Source: Branchiostoma floridae (lineage: Eukaryota > Chordata > Leptocardii > Amphioxiformes > Branchiostomatidae). Taken from it: a stretch of DNA of 64,000 nt. The stretch is from the NCBI RefSeq assembly GCF_000003815.2, contig NC_049990.1, positions 20,351,078 to 20,415,077 of the forward strand, read 5' to 3'. The notes below the pieces were generated by a model, which saw only the letters and a list, made by a program, of their open reading frames with translations, searched no databases and was not told the DNA's origin. Of the stretch, positions 51,736 through 62,848 are shown piece by piece. The translations under genes and the position numbers were made by a program. Position 1 is the first letter of the stretch; each line of letters opens with the position of its first letter.

Positions 51736-54700
51736 TGTAGAAGTAGCCACTGCTCTCAGAATGTCCTAACCTCCTACCAGCAGCATTACTCGGGGTGTCA
51801 TCAAAATGTACTCAACACCTTGCCGCTTATCAAGAGACCATGATTCTCTCCGCTGATAATGCTTCAGGTAGACAGAGGGGATGGGACATTTCTAGGTTGA
51901 ACCTAGAACTGAAACTACAATCACAAATCAAGTTACTTCCTGTCATGCCCCCAGCAGCCTGTAGATGAAGTTCTTTCACAGAATACAAAGTGTACAATTG
52001 TATAGATTATAACCAGCAAGTATTTTATATTCTATAGATACGCGAAGTTCGGTTTACTGAGTTACGTATATTCTTTGCAATATTGCTGGGTAGATTTTCG
52101 TTTTTGCCTGGTCTTTTTTGTGCTGGGAAGGTAGATATGCACCACCTGGCTTTGCTCTAAATGTATTGATCATATCCTATTCTAGTACAGGAGTGGCTGA
52201 CAATGAATTGATGTTCTGCTTTTTTGCCCTTTGCATAGGTCCTATGTGACTATAAGTAGATGTTTTTGATATCATTTATTGTACGTATGTATGTGCATAT
52301 CACTTATGTAGCTGACATATATTTCGTTTCTAGAACGTGTATACAAGAGCTTTACAATGTAGTAGTTATCTATGCTGGTATTTATGTAGAAGGTTTCTTG
52401 CAGCCATTTTTCCTTCTTAGGTTCGCCATTTGGAAATTTGGCTACCTGAGGCGTAGGATACCCACGAACCAATGTCAAACTTATGAATGTTTACAACAAC
52501 TGTTCTGTTTTAGTAGACAACAATGTCCTCTGGTGTCTATATAGTATATGGCGTACTGTAAGCACCGGTTCCTCTGAACAATTTACATTGATTTGTTTTT
52601 CTATCAGCGCAAATAAAAACTACTTGTAGTCTTTTCTCATCTTCCTCAGTTAGGAACTGTTGCCTTTACAGTACTAGTGTCAAACATTTGTCCGTACTGT
52701 GTTCTGATGGCGTCTGGATTGGACTGTAGGCAGTAGTCGCTGTTTCAAAAAAGGTATACACAGTAAAAATTGATGTATTTCTTATCTTGTATTCCGTCCA
52801 TGAAGGTCTTTTGTTCTCACTTTATATTTCGTGTGTTTTGTGGCTTTTCTAGTAGTCCACCTTGTCATAGAAAGTCATCTTGTCCAAGAAAACTAAGATC
52901 AAAAGATTTTCTTTCGTTTGGGTACTTGTAATCTATTTCTGTGATCAACGTGTGAAAATGTCAAGTACGACCTGACCAACATACTGTACACTTTGTTATT
53001 GAATAAACAGTTTTAAACCAGGTGTAGTTTTTATTTCTCTTCCAACAGCCTCAACCTTAAGTGAAATGATACCTACCTCCACCCATACCCTCCAACTGAC
53101 GAAAATGAATGGTCCCTCTCTCGTACCTCCTCAAGTGTGTGAAATGGATGGTCCATTGGACTTCCTTCCTTACCAGAACCTGAACACCATCAAATGAATG
53201 TACCCCGACCTTTCCCAACATGTAAAATTGTCCCTCCCTTCCTGACCCCTCACCTTCATATGAAATGGACGGTCCCTTTGTGTTGGAATCATTTGGTGGT
53301 TGTGTAGCGGTTACAGAAAGGAAGGTCAAGTTCGAAAATGGTTAACCTGGGGTTTTGGCGGTGGCAAAAATTCTCATCATTTACCAACATAGTGTTACAA
53401 TTTATTCTCATTAATCATTCAAATAAGGTCAATATTTGCATAATTGATATTCATCGATATTCCTATCTTTCACTTCAAACTTTGAAGCCCAGCTGCAGTA
53501 TCGTAACCAGTCGCTATGAGGTCTATTATCGAACTTGACCTTTTTTGTGACCCCTATCCATTCACAAAATAGTTATGCTATGATCGAACTTTCAGAGGGA
53601 GGGGGGGGGTGGGGGGGCAAAATATCTGATGGCTCAGCTCGTGAATATTTGGGCCCCCTCCTCCAAATTCTAACAACATTACACAGTCCATGTAAAACTC
53701 CCACTGGCATTTTAAAATCCTTCTTTATGTAATCAAGCATACCTGCTTCTGTACTTTTGATACATATGACTATAAATTCTACTCAACTCAGTCGCTCGCT
53801 AAGCCCACAAACACCACGCCTGATTAGGGCTCCTTTTCGTCATCAACGAAACCCTTTCCAGTTCTATTTTCACCTGTTTCTTTTCGCACCAGTCCAAGAA
53901 ATACAAACACCCTGTTTGCACTGGTAACAAAACCCTATAACACCCACCGTCGCCATGGCAATGTATCTATTTTATTGCCTACCTTGTTAGCATATTTGTA
54001 TCATTATTTCATATTGTTTGTGTTTGTGTTTGTGAAATGTGCAAAAACAAGCTGCGCAAGGTCCGCTGATTAAAAGAATCACCACCAGGAAATAGACCTT
54101 CCTGTTTGTAAACAACAGCATGCTGGCCACCAGGAGGTCCCCTGGGGTGGGGTTATGAGTTAGGCACAATAAAAAGCACAATAAAAATATTCTTCTTTGA
54201 AAACAACCATATCTAGTCACTCTAAAATAGCATGGTTATGAACTTATTAGTCTATTTTATAGGGTATCAACAATCTGAGGTCATATTCCCTTCAAAACTG
54301 CGAAACCTTGTACAGAAAGCTAATTTACTGTACTCTGAATGAGGAAACTATCACTTTCCCATTGTTCACGTAAGCTTGGGGGTAATCCGCATGTTTGCAC
54401 GCAATGATAATTCACTTGTGAAGGACACACACCGCCCCTTCAAACACAGCTCCTTGACAAATAGCTACTTCACACACTGCCCCTTCACATACAGCCCATT
54501 CATATAAAGTTCCACACACAGCTTCTTCACTGAGCACAAACAGCTTTTACTGCTAAAACAGCTATTGTACCAATGGGCTTTCGTAGATCTGAGTAGCCTG
54601 CCGTGATAGTCAGCCCAGGTAAACAGCCCAGGTAGACAGCCCAACCCTTTCCGTAAACCCGCCCATATCAAGCACATCATTTTCAACCTTGAGTTGTCAT

Positions 54701-54915
54701 CGGTTTTCGATAATAACTAGCGCCATTTCGTGCCAAAACCGGCCAGTTTGCGTCAGTGTTATGTTCAAAATACAGATCTGGGACATTCTTAGTATTGTTA
54801 CGAGGGCGAATCAAAAAGTGATATATTATAAATGTAAGTTGTTCTATAAAGGGCTAATTTTTTAAAAAATTAATCGAATGAGTTAAAATTTGTGACCAAA
54901 GGAAACGTTATGTGA

Positions 54916-54916
<1 letters not shown>
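51736..54916. other. 3.2 kb with no recognised gene
   Basis: AT-rich. A degenerate GAAATG-GATGGTCC-type repeat at 53060-53280, a G run at 53602-53616 and a GAATAAACAG string at about 53000 that could be a polyadenylation signal. A mariner-like half terminus (TACGAGGGCGAATCAAAAAG) at about 54799 has no partner seen. Confidence 0.45.

Positions 54917-54990
<74 letters not shown>
54917..54990. repeat. (TA)n microsatellite
   Basis: About 70 bp of TA dinucleotides, self-complementary. Confidence 0.98.
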
Positions 54991-54992
<2 letters not shown>

Positions 54993-56350
54993 GTATATAG
55001 ATTTGAAAATAACTTTACACTCAAGGATACTAGACAGGTGTCACCTCTACAACTACCGAACTCAAGTATCAATTCTACAACAACAATTAGAATCTTCTGC
55101 AAGTACAGCCAAGGCTACAACACGACATATTTTCCCCACTTTGATATTTTCTCGTGATGTTGACCATTTTCGGCGGGGAAAGAATTCCCCACGGTTTGTC
55201 AAAATCATGTGAAAATTAATTAGCGCAGTTAATAACATTGTTATCCAAACAAAGGCCACAGCAAGTCAATTTTATGGATAACATCCTCCAGAATTTAGTG
55301 AGATAGCGCTGGAAAAAAACAAGGCGGGCATAAAAAAACAAGATTCCTAGATTTTCAAATTTTGAGATCATAAACCTTACAAAACAATAATTGAGTTTAC
55401 AAAACATGATATCATCTTTTATTCCTGTATTCAACACCATTTGTTAAGTTGTGTATCCATCTCAAATAACAAGACGTCTAGAACGACTGTAGAAAGAGCT
55501 TGTCCTACCATCATTGGCAGCTACTGCACTGGGTATTCATATGGGACGGAACAATTTTTCTCAGAGACTGTCAACATTCAACTGTCCTTGAGCTTGTCAT
55601 ACCAGCACGGGTATCAATTATACTGGATACACATACAGTCAAACCTGTCTATAGCGGCCACTCAAGGGACCGGACAAATTTGGCCACTATAGACAGGTGG
55701 CCTCTGTATAGAGGTGGCAACTTGTAGATAAAATACCAAAGGGACCGACAAAAAGTGGCCACTATGGACAGGTGGTCCCTCTGTAGAGGTGGCCCCTAAT
55801 ACAGGTTTGACTGTATGTAATCGATAGAACACACTCTGTTTTCTAACTAAAACATGCAGAGAAGAGCTTGTCTTACCACCACAGGTAGCAACTATACTGG
55901 GCATTCGCGTATGATAGAACACAGACTGTCAATTACCGACAAATCCTGAAAAAAAATTGTCATACTAATAATTACTATCATGGGTAGCAACTTTACTGGA
56001 TATTGATATGCGATTGAACACCTTATATACTGTCTACACATGTCATAAAACACAAGCGTTTGCGACTTATTTGTCAATTTGCAGCATGTTAATTTTTATG
56101 TTTGTTTTTTTTTTTGAGAAAATTAATGCGCGCGTCGATGTCATCCATAAAATTTATTTGCTGTGGCCTAAGCCACAAAAAAAAAACATTAGTGAAGTAA
56201 AGAACTTCAGTTATTAATATTGAAGTTTCACTTACATTTTTTTTTTCGATTGGTATGAAAAGTTCGAAAATATCCCCAAAATCTTTAAATCACAAACTTG
56301 ACCTGCAGTGACCTTTGGTAAACAGGGGGCGTACCATCATCATCATCATC
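54991..56350. other. Upstream flank of TPP2
   Basis: No gene recognised apart from the hairpin MITE at 55631-55818. The last 150 bp should contain the TPP2 5' UTR and promoter: CATCATCATCATCATC directly precedes the start ATG at 56351. No TATA element is evident. Confidence 0.5.
55631..55818. mobile_element. Hairpin MITE
   Basis: 188 bp with perfectly inverted ends ACATACAGTCAAACCTGT / ACAGGTTTGACTGTATGT and internal complementary GGCCACTATAGACAGGTGG-type repeats. The ACAGTCAAACCTG terminus is common in animal MITEs. Confidence 0.93.
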
Positions 56351-56512
56351 ATGGCTGCCATCGTCGACCACGAATTCCCGATTCACGGCCTTCTACCGAA
56401 AAGAGAGACCGGCGCTTCGGCTTTCCTCGCCAAATATCCCGAGTATGACGGCAGGGGAGTCACCATTGCTATCCTGGACACAGGAGTGGACCCAGGAGCG
56501 CCAGGCTTACAG
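56351..56512 (+). CDS. TPP2: TPP2 (tripeptidyl peptidase II) exon 1
   Basis: 54 codons from ATG 56351. An open frame runs further upstream only through the CAT repeat. Encodes [20 protein letters not shown], then [20 protein letters not shown] and [14 protein letters not shown]. The Asp of ILDTGVDPG is the first member of the subtilisin-type Asp-His-Ser triad. TPP2 is a very large cytosolic serine peptidase that removes N-terminal tripeptides downstream of the proteasome. Donor CTTACAG|GTAAAC, phase 0. Confidence 0.97.
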
Positions 56513-57356
56513 GTAAACTACCGCAGACAAAGCTTTGTTCCGCGTGGGGAGGGGGGCGGTGTAGACTTCGGCTTTACATCATGCATTTCACCATTTACTA
56601 GTAACTGTCATTTAAATCAAGCGAGATAAAATCTGGTGCAGACACGGACCCTCATGACTTTCTTGGAGAAACGTAGCTAGATTCTTTGACTCAACATTCA
56701 AAGTATCAAAGCGTTTAGCTTGTTTTAAAATCTACCGATTCCAAATATGGCGTTTTGACGTTCATTGTATAATTTTTGTGATTTGTCATTTTGTGGCAAG
56801 TTTTCCTGCATTCATTTATATTTGAAAATAAGTTGTGTTTTTTGCCAAGATCGTGTGTATGAGGGCGAGCTTGGTGAAAATCATAGAACCACGTTGCCAG
56901 ATAACAACAGTTCAAAACCCTCTCTAAGAAAAATGTACTTATATGTAATTACCAGATTTGTATGTGTTGAGTCTTTTTGTCCTTCAGTGAATGGGTAAAA
57001 TCCCTGGGAGTTAACGTAATTGGTACAACACACTGTGTGCTTCAAAGGGTTTGCAATCATCTTGACGTAGAGGGTCCGGAACAAAGCCAGGCAGGCCACG
57101 TCCTCATAGATGAATTACACACACAACGTGGCAAACAACGTTACGTACATGGTGATGAGACAAATGCAAACAAGTAAAGCATTTTTGGCAATGCCTCTGG
57201 GGCGGAGGCTTTTTCGAACTAACAAGACATGTCCGTGGGGCTAGGTTCATCGTCTACACTTGTTTAAAACAACTAAAAGAACCTGTGTTTTGTGATAAAT
57301 GTTCTCATTGGTGGATGTTGAAGAGATTATCTTGGATCGTCTGTTTTTCAAAACAG
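56513..57356 (+). other. TPP2 intron 1
   Basis: 844 bp, no recognised element. Confidence 0.6.
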
Positions 57357-57485
57357 CAAACCTCAGATGGGAGGCCAAAGATCGTGGATATCATCGACAC
57401 CACGGGGAGCGGAGATGTGGACGTGTCAACTGTCGTGGAGCCAAAAGATGGGGAGATTGTGGGACTGTCGGGGCGAACCCTTAAG
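57357..57485 (+). CDS. TPP2: TPP2 exon 2
   Basis: 43 codons, phase 0 both ends. Acceptor TTTTTCAAAACAG|, donor CTTAAG|GTGTTA (a weak donor, but the downstream exon joins in frame). Encodes [20 protein letters not shown], then [20 protein letters not shown] and TLK. In TPP2 this belongs to the long insertion between the catalytic Asp and His that distinguishes TPP2 from ordinary subtilisins. Confidence 0.96.
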
Positions 57486-58507
57486 GTGTTACAAACTGTT
57501 GTATCTAGTATCTAGTAAACTGTAGTAAATAGTATATATGTAGTAAAATAAATGTAGTATCCATTTTTTTTATTATACTGCTGTGTGGATCCCTGACACA
57601 CAGGTAGGCAGCAGTTGGCTAGTCTTCACACCATGATTTTGAGTGCTCAGCTCTGTCCAGCATACCCTGGGTGCCAGACTGGATCAGGCAACCAGCTAGT
57701 TTATTCGGCGGTCCAAGAGAGTCTGCCTGCCAATCTAAAATTAGTGCTACGGGAGTACAAGCCCGAAGGACTTTTCCCTACCAGGGGCCCGCAAATGCTA
57801 AATCAGATGCTAAATCAGACTGGCGGGTAGACTGCATTGAGCCTCCAAAGAAACCGCCTGTCGCCCCTGGGTATCGTCTGGTTCCAGGGTATGTCCAGAG
57901 GGCTGACACTGGCATTGAAGGCCATGCACTGATGTCCTTCTTTATAGTAGAATAAAGGTTAAGTGTTCAATCGTCAGACTGAGGACAAACTATATGTTGT
58001 TTTAGTTTACTGTGTTTGCCAAATGAATTCCATCCAATGTCTTATGTGTTCAAAAGCTAATGCAGGGTTGGACAAGTTTTCTAAAATTCACTTGTCCTAT
58101 CGGGCAAGCACATGAAAACTTTACTTGCCCAAACCAATTTTTTTCACTTGCCCAAAATTCAAATGTCACTGTCACTAGTACTAGTGTATGCTTTTTCACT
58201 TCCAGCAATGGAATTCTCTGTTGACCATTGCTTGATGTCATGACAGTAAAAAGTAACAAGTATATCAAAATTGCACTCAATCAATGGAAAAATCTTACTT
58301 GCCCGATCGGGCAAGTGGTGTAAGTCATGCACTTGCCCAAACAGCACTTTCACTTGCCCTGGACAATAGGTCACGAACTTGTCCAACCCTGTAATGGATA
58401 GCCGGATTATGTTAGGTGTGTATAAACATTGTTTTGTGTTACATTTGTGTCTGTGAAGTTTTTTGTTTGTTAAGAATACCTACTGACAGTATGCTATATG
58501 TTTCCAG
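57486..58507 (+). other. TPP2 intron 2
   Basis: Contains the hAT-like MITE (58063-58391). No exon seen otherwise. Confidence 0.7.
58063..58391. mobile_element. hAT-like MITE
   Basis: 329 bp with terminal inverted repeats CAGGGTTGGACAAGTT / AACTTGTCCAACCCTG, flanked by TAATG on both sides (58058-58062, 58392-58396). The interior has repeated CACTTGCCC strings in both orientations. The CAGGG terminus is hAT-like; the 5-bp duplication is shorter than the usual 8, so the superfamily is tentative. Confidence 0.9.
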
Positions 58508-58603
58508 GTCCCAGCTAGTTGGGAGAATCCAACCGGCCGTTACCACATAGGGGTGAAGAACATGTATGAGCTCTTCCCTAAACAACTCAGAGACAGGACT
58601 CAG
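58508..58603 (+). CDS. TPP2: TPP2 exon 3
   Basis: 32 codons, phase 0 both ends. Acceptor ATGTTTCCAG|, donor ACTCAG|GTTAGT. Encodes [20 protein letters not shown], then [12 protein letters not shown], matching the PASW-x-NP-x-G-x-YH-x-G-x-K motif of TPP2. Confidence 0.97.
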
Positions 58604-59027
58604 GTTAGTAACATATATATCACTGACATCAGAAGCAGGGTTTTAGCTAGGATTTTATTATAGGGGGTCCAAATTTCCTGGTGAGTCATGGCAAGTGATA
58701 TAGGTGTGAGCATTGTACTATTTGTAGGGGGTCTGGGCACATCCACCTTCCATGATGGTGTTTTAGAGCATTCTTGGTGCATTCTAAGGTATCCTGAGGG
58801 GTAAAATCACTATAAGTGGGCTGTGACCACAAGTGACCTGGTAGCACCCGTAGTCAATCAGTTTCATGCTGGGATCTGCTCCCCAGTGTAAGGGCGTCTA
58901 GTGCGTCCAAATTTCTTATCATGATTTTTAGAGCAGTGCGTCTAACTGATGCCTGGATACATGCCTGGTTAATAAAAGCTTGATTGGAAGTAAAATCAAT
59001 ATTTATCTTTTTATGTCACCTGTACAG

Positions 59028-59135
59028 AAAGACAAGAAAGAGAAGACCTGGGACCCTCCACACAGGGTGGCTCTGGCTGAGGCAATCAGGAAACTGGATG
59101 AGTTTGATACAGCACACCCCAACCCTACAGCACAG
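59028..59135 (+). CDS. TPP2: TPP2 exon 4
   Basis: 36 codons, phase 0. Acceptor CACCTGTACAG|, donor GCACAG|GTATCC. Encodes KDKKEKTWDPPHRVALAEAI, then RKLDEFDTAHPNPTAQ. The K-E-K-x-WDP-x-HRVALAEA segment is conserved in animal TPP2. Confidence 0.96.
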
Positions 59136-59182
59136 GTATCCAGTTGTAGTGATTGAATTGTTTCTTGACTATTGCTTAAGGC

Positions 59183-59402
59183 CCCCTCACACGAGAGCAA
59201 GAGTGAGCCAAAATGCCGTCAGAATGAAAATTCTTTTCTATTCTTGGGAATTCGTTGTGTATTCTAGAAATTCGGCAAAAAATGCGGCCAAAAGAATATC
59301 TGGAATGCAGTGAGAATTTCTAGAATACACTACAATTCCCAGGAATAGAAAGGAATTTTCATTCAGACGGCATTTTGGCTCATTCCTTCTCGTGTGAAGG
59401 GG
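59183..59402. mobile_element. Long-TIR hairpin MITE in TPP2 intron 4
   Basis: 220 bp, almost entirely two inverted arms of about 90 bp: CCCCTCACACGAG, AGCCAAAATGCCGTC, GAATGAAAATTC and GTGTATTCTAGAAATTC on the left, each complemented on the right. No target duplication was identified. Confidence 0.92.
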
Positions 59403-59581
59403 ATACATTTGTATAAGGTCCATTTGGCATTCCCACCCGAATGGCCCCGAATGTGGCACGAATTTTGCAAATACTTCATTCCAGCTGGTTCTGCTTGATT
59501 CCTGCTAATTCAGTTTCAGACGAAGGCCCTATTACCTGGATGTGTAACCTTCATAAATGTTGAGAACTGTTGTATTTCTAG

Positions 59582-59706
59582 GATGAGAAGCTCCAGAGAG
59601 AAGACCTCCAGGCCCAACTGGACATCCTGACCAGTCAGGAGAAGAAGTACTCGGACCCTGGTCCTGTGTGCGACTGTCTGGTCTGGCACGATGGGAACAC
59701 ATGGAG
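59582..59706 (+). CDS. TPP2: TPP2 exon 5
   Basis: 125 nt; acceptor TGTATTTCTAG|, donor ATGGAG|GTATAA. Encodes [20 protein letters not shown], then [20 protein letters not shown] and W; ends in phase 2, with the Arg completed by exon 6. [18 protein letters not shown] is a strong TPP2 signature. Confidence 0.97.
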
Positions 59707-59784
59707 GTATAACTCTAGTACACACTTTCACCTTTCTATTTTTCCTTATTACACTTAAACCAAGGTTCTAGCCAGCATCTGTGA

Positions 59785-60175
59785 GATCGCGTGGTGCAGT
59801 GGCAGCGTGTTTGGCTCAGGACCGCGAGGTCTCAAGTTCGAACCCTGCCGTGTCACCGATCATTTGCCCTTGGGAAAGGTACTTTACACGGCCTTTCTCA
59901 CTTTACTCGGGTGAAAATGAGTACCTAGCTTCGGCTAGGGCTGTCCCTTGGATAGGACGTTAAATGGAGGTCCCGTGTTTTGGGAGAGCCACACCCCATG
60001 CACGTTAAAGAACCCGCCACACGTGCAATGGTGCGGTGTGAGATGGTGTGGTGTGCGACGTTCAAATTCTTCCATCTAGAATTGGTCGTTCGTCACAAAT
60101 CACCCCGACTCAAGGAACAATTTAGTGACATATCAGTCACTACTGAAGATCTGTATCAAACCAAACCAAAACAAT
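59785..60175 (+). mobile_element. tRNA-derived SINE in TPP2 intron 5
   Basis: Head with box A (GTGGTGCAGTGGC, about 59791-59803) and box B (AGTTCGAACCC, 59835-59845). The body has CTTGGGAAAGGTACTTTACA, then GGATAGGACGTTAAATGGAG, GTCCCGTGTTTTGGGAG and CACGTTAAAGAACCCGCC. The A/C-rich tail (ACCAAACCAAAACAA) is near 60158-60175. The GACGTTAAA...GTCCCGTG...CACGTTAA domain is shared with the 5S-headed SINE at 32951. Confidence 0.88.
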
Positions 60176-60659
60176 CCGTCCTTCTGTCCTAGTGGAATTT
60201 TGAAGAGGGGGGCCGGACAAAAATTTTACCCATTCTGTCCCCTGTGAAAAACAAAAATTGGCATGTAAAGATATTGATTGAACCAAGCTGAGTCTACCAG
60301 CAAAATTTGCCCCACAAAATAAAGGAAATAACATTTCAGTGGGTCTTGATTTCAAAATTTTCCTGGGGGAGCATGCCGCCGGACCCTTTGGACTGCCGCG
60401 CCTTCAACAGGATTTTCATTAAAAGTTCAGGGGACAAAAAAAAACTTCAGGCTGGCTAGAACACTGACTCAAACCAAGTTTCACTTTTGTGTCCAACATG
60501 GTGTTGCAACAGTCTCGCAATAGATTTCACAAAATTTATGACCACTGTTCTCTTGACTAACCTTTAAGTATGCAAAGGATGCGTCTGACAGGTCTTTCAT
60601 TGTAAGCTGGCATGTTGCGTGCCTGCAAAACTATTGTGTCACAGAGAACATCAGTTTTT

Positions 60660-61345
60660 TGTTTGTTTATTTGTTTGTTTGTTTGTTGCAGGGCTGTCAC
60701 ACCAGTGAGACAGGAGACCTGGAGTCGTGTACAGTACTGGCCAGCTATAGAGAACAGCACCAGTTTTGTTTGTTTGTTTGTTGCAGGGCTGTGTTAGACA
60801 CCAGTGAGACAGGAGACCTGGAGTCGTGTACAGTACTGGCCAGCTACAGAGAACAGCACCAGTTTTGTTTATTTGTTTGTTTGTTTGTTTGTTGCAGGGC
60901 TGTGTTAGACACCAGTGAGACAGGAGACCTGGAGTCGTGTACAGTACTGGCCAGCTACAGAGAACAGCACCACTTTTGTTTATTTGTTTGTTTGTTTGTT
61001 TGTTGCAGGGCTGTGTTAGACACCAGTGAGACAGGAGACCTGGAGTCGTGTACAGTACTGGCCAACTACAGAGAACAGCACCAGTTTTGTTTATTTGTTT
61101 GTTTGTTTGTTTGTTTGTTTGTTGCAGGGCTGTGTTAGACACCAGTGAGACAGGAGACCTGGAGTCGTGTACAGTACTGGCCAGCTACAGAGAACAGCAC
61201 CAGTTTTGTTTATTTGTTTGTTTGTTTGTTTGTTGCAGGGCTGTGTTAGACACCAGTGAGACAGGAGACCTGGAGTCGTGTACAGTACTGGCCAGCTATA
61301 GAGAACAGCACCAGTTTTGTTTATTTGTTTGTTTGTTTGTTGCAG
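60660..61345 (+). repeat. Six extra tandem copies of the TPP2 exon 6 start plus 3' splice site
   Basis: Copies of the first ~76 nt of exon 6 with its (GTTT)n tract and GTTGCAG acceptor start at 60692, 60787, 60898, 61009, 61128 and 61239; the genuine exon starts at 61346. Spacings are 95, 111, 111, 119, 111 and 107 bp. Each copy carries an acceptor but no good donor. Copy 1 lacks 4 nt of GTGTTAGA. Only the last copy continues into the rest of the exon, and using any earlier acceptor changes frame or meets a stop. Confidence 0.96.
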
Positions 61346-61509
61346 GGCTGTGTTAGACACCAGTGAGACAGGAGACCTGGAGTCGTGTACAGTACTGGCC
61401 AGCTACAAAGAACAGCACCAGTACTCTACCTTTAGTCAGCTGGACATGTTTAACTACTCTGTCAACATCTACGACGATGGAAAGGTTCTCAACATATGTG
61501 CCAATGGAG
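61346..61509 (+). CDS. TPP2: TPP2 exon 6
   Basis: 164 nt. Acceptor TTTGTTGCAG| (seventh tandem copy), donor AATGGAG|GTAAGG. Encodes AVLDTSETGDLESCTVLASY, then KEQHQYSTFSQLDMFNYSVN and IYDDGKVLNICANG, matching the family LNYSVNIYDDG motif. Phase 2 in, phase 1 out. The first ~76 nt are shared with six upstream partial copies. Confidence 0.95.
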
Positions 61510-62066
61510 GTAAGGTTGATACAATAACTACAGTACTGAACAAATTAGCAGCTACATTTTCCACTTCTAAAATTAGGAAAAACTAGTCTAAGAGCTTCCC
61601 ACAAAAACTCCCTTCAAATCACATTAGGTAAAATTACTGCCACATGAGACCCAAAAACTTTCAACCCAATCATAAGATGAACTTGATTAGACACTGCATT
61701 GTGACCACATAAACATACATGTAAGCTGCCTTTATTCAGCCTGAAAAAAAATTACGGCCCATAATGGCCAATGTGCAAATTGGTGCATGTGTTTTTTATT
61801 CTACCATCATAGAAGTTGGTGTTAAGTGGCTTTCTCAAGGGCATAATATTAGATAATGTATTGAACCTTAGTCTAATGCTCCACCAACACACTTGTGTGT
61901 TTAGCCTGAAAGATTTGATGAAAAATGTAGTTCCTACGTGTATATATCCACAATCAAAGTTTTTCTTTTGCACATATTCTAACATTGAGAGAGTGTTGGC
62001 CTTGTCTTCCTAACTGTGCTAGCAACTACTAGGAGATGTAATCGATATTGTGTGTATCCATCCCAG
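61510..62066 (+). other. TPP2 intron 6
   Basis: 557 bp; no recognised element. Confidence 0.6.
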
Positions 62067-62221
62067 GAGCCCACGGTACCCACGTGGCGTGTATAGCCGC
62101 GGGAAACTTCCCAGATGACCCGGAGAGGAACGGAATTGCGCCGGGAGCGCAGATCGTTGCCATCAAGATCGGAGACTCCCGGCTTAGTACCATGGAGACT
62201 GGCTCTGCACTTATAAGAGCG
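62067..62221 (+). CDS. TPP2: TPP2 exon 7 (catalytic His)
   Basis: 155 nt. Acceptor CATCCCAG|, donor AGAGCG|GTGAGT. Encodes [20 protein letters not shown], then [20 protein letters not shown] and [12 protein letters not shown]. The first His of AHGTHVA is the catalytic histidine of the subtilisin fold. Phase 1 in, phase 0 out. Confidence 0.97.
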
Positions 62222-62232
62222 GTGAGTTATGT

Positions 62233-62690
62233 TATCCCCAATATGCTGTGCTTTGTATCCCTATATGCTGTGATTTGTATCCCCTATATGCTGTGATTTG
62301 TATCCCCTATATGCTGTGATTTTTATCCCATATATGCTGTGATTTGTATCCCATATATGATATGATTTTTATCCCCTATATGCTGTGATTTGTATCCCCT
62401 ATATGCTGTGATTTGTATTCCCTCTATGCTATGATTTGTATCCCCTATATGCTGTGATTTGTATCCCCTATATGCTGTGATTTTATGCTCTATATGCTGT
62501 GATTTTATGCTCTATATGCTGTGATTTGTATCCCCTATATGCTGTGATTTTATGCTCTATATGCTGTGATTTGTATTCCCTATATGCTGTGATTTGTATC
62601 CCCTATATGCTGTGATTTTATGCTCTATATGCTGTGATTTGTATCCGCTATATGCTGTTATTTGTATCCCCTATATGCTGTGTATAGTAA
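62233..62690. repeat. Minisatellite in TPP2 intron 7
   Basis: About 20 units of 22-23 bp, consensus TATCCCCTATATGCTGTGAT with TTG, starting 11 bp after the exon 7 donor. A variant subfamily has TATGCTCTATATGCTGTGAT. Confidence 0.95.
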
Positions 62691-62771
62691 GTTTTGTATT
62701 CTCAGAAAGCAGGTATCAAAAGTAAGGTTGATCATGAATCCCTTGTTGCTTTCTTGTTGTCCTTACTGTAG

Positions 62772-62848
62772 ATGATTGCTGTAATTGATCAGAAGTGCGA
62801 TCTGGTGAACTTCAGTTATGGGGAAGCGGCACACTGGCCTGACAAGGG
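62772..62848 (+). CDS. TPP2: TPP2 exon 8
   Basis: 77 nt. Acceptor CCTTACTGTAG|, donor AAGGG|GTAAGT. Encodes MIAVIDQKCDLVNFSYGEAA then HWPDK plus two nucleotides of Gly. CDLVN-x-SYGEA is the TPP2-specific strand of the catalytic domain. The Met here is internal, not a start. Confidence 0.97.

Noticed and set aside
54799-54822. Mariner element
   Set aside because: Only one terminus-like string (TACGAGGGCGAATC) with no partner or transposase nearby.
59785-59860. tRNA gene
   Set aside because: Boxes A and B are present, but the acceptor stem does not pair and the sequence continues into a SINE body. The same applies to 37960-38030.
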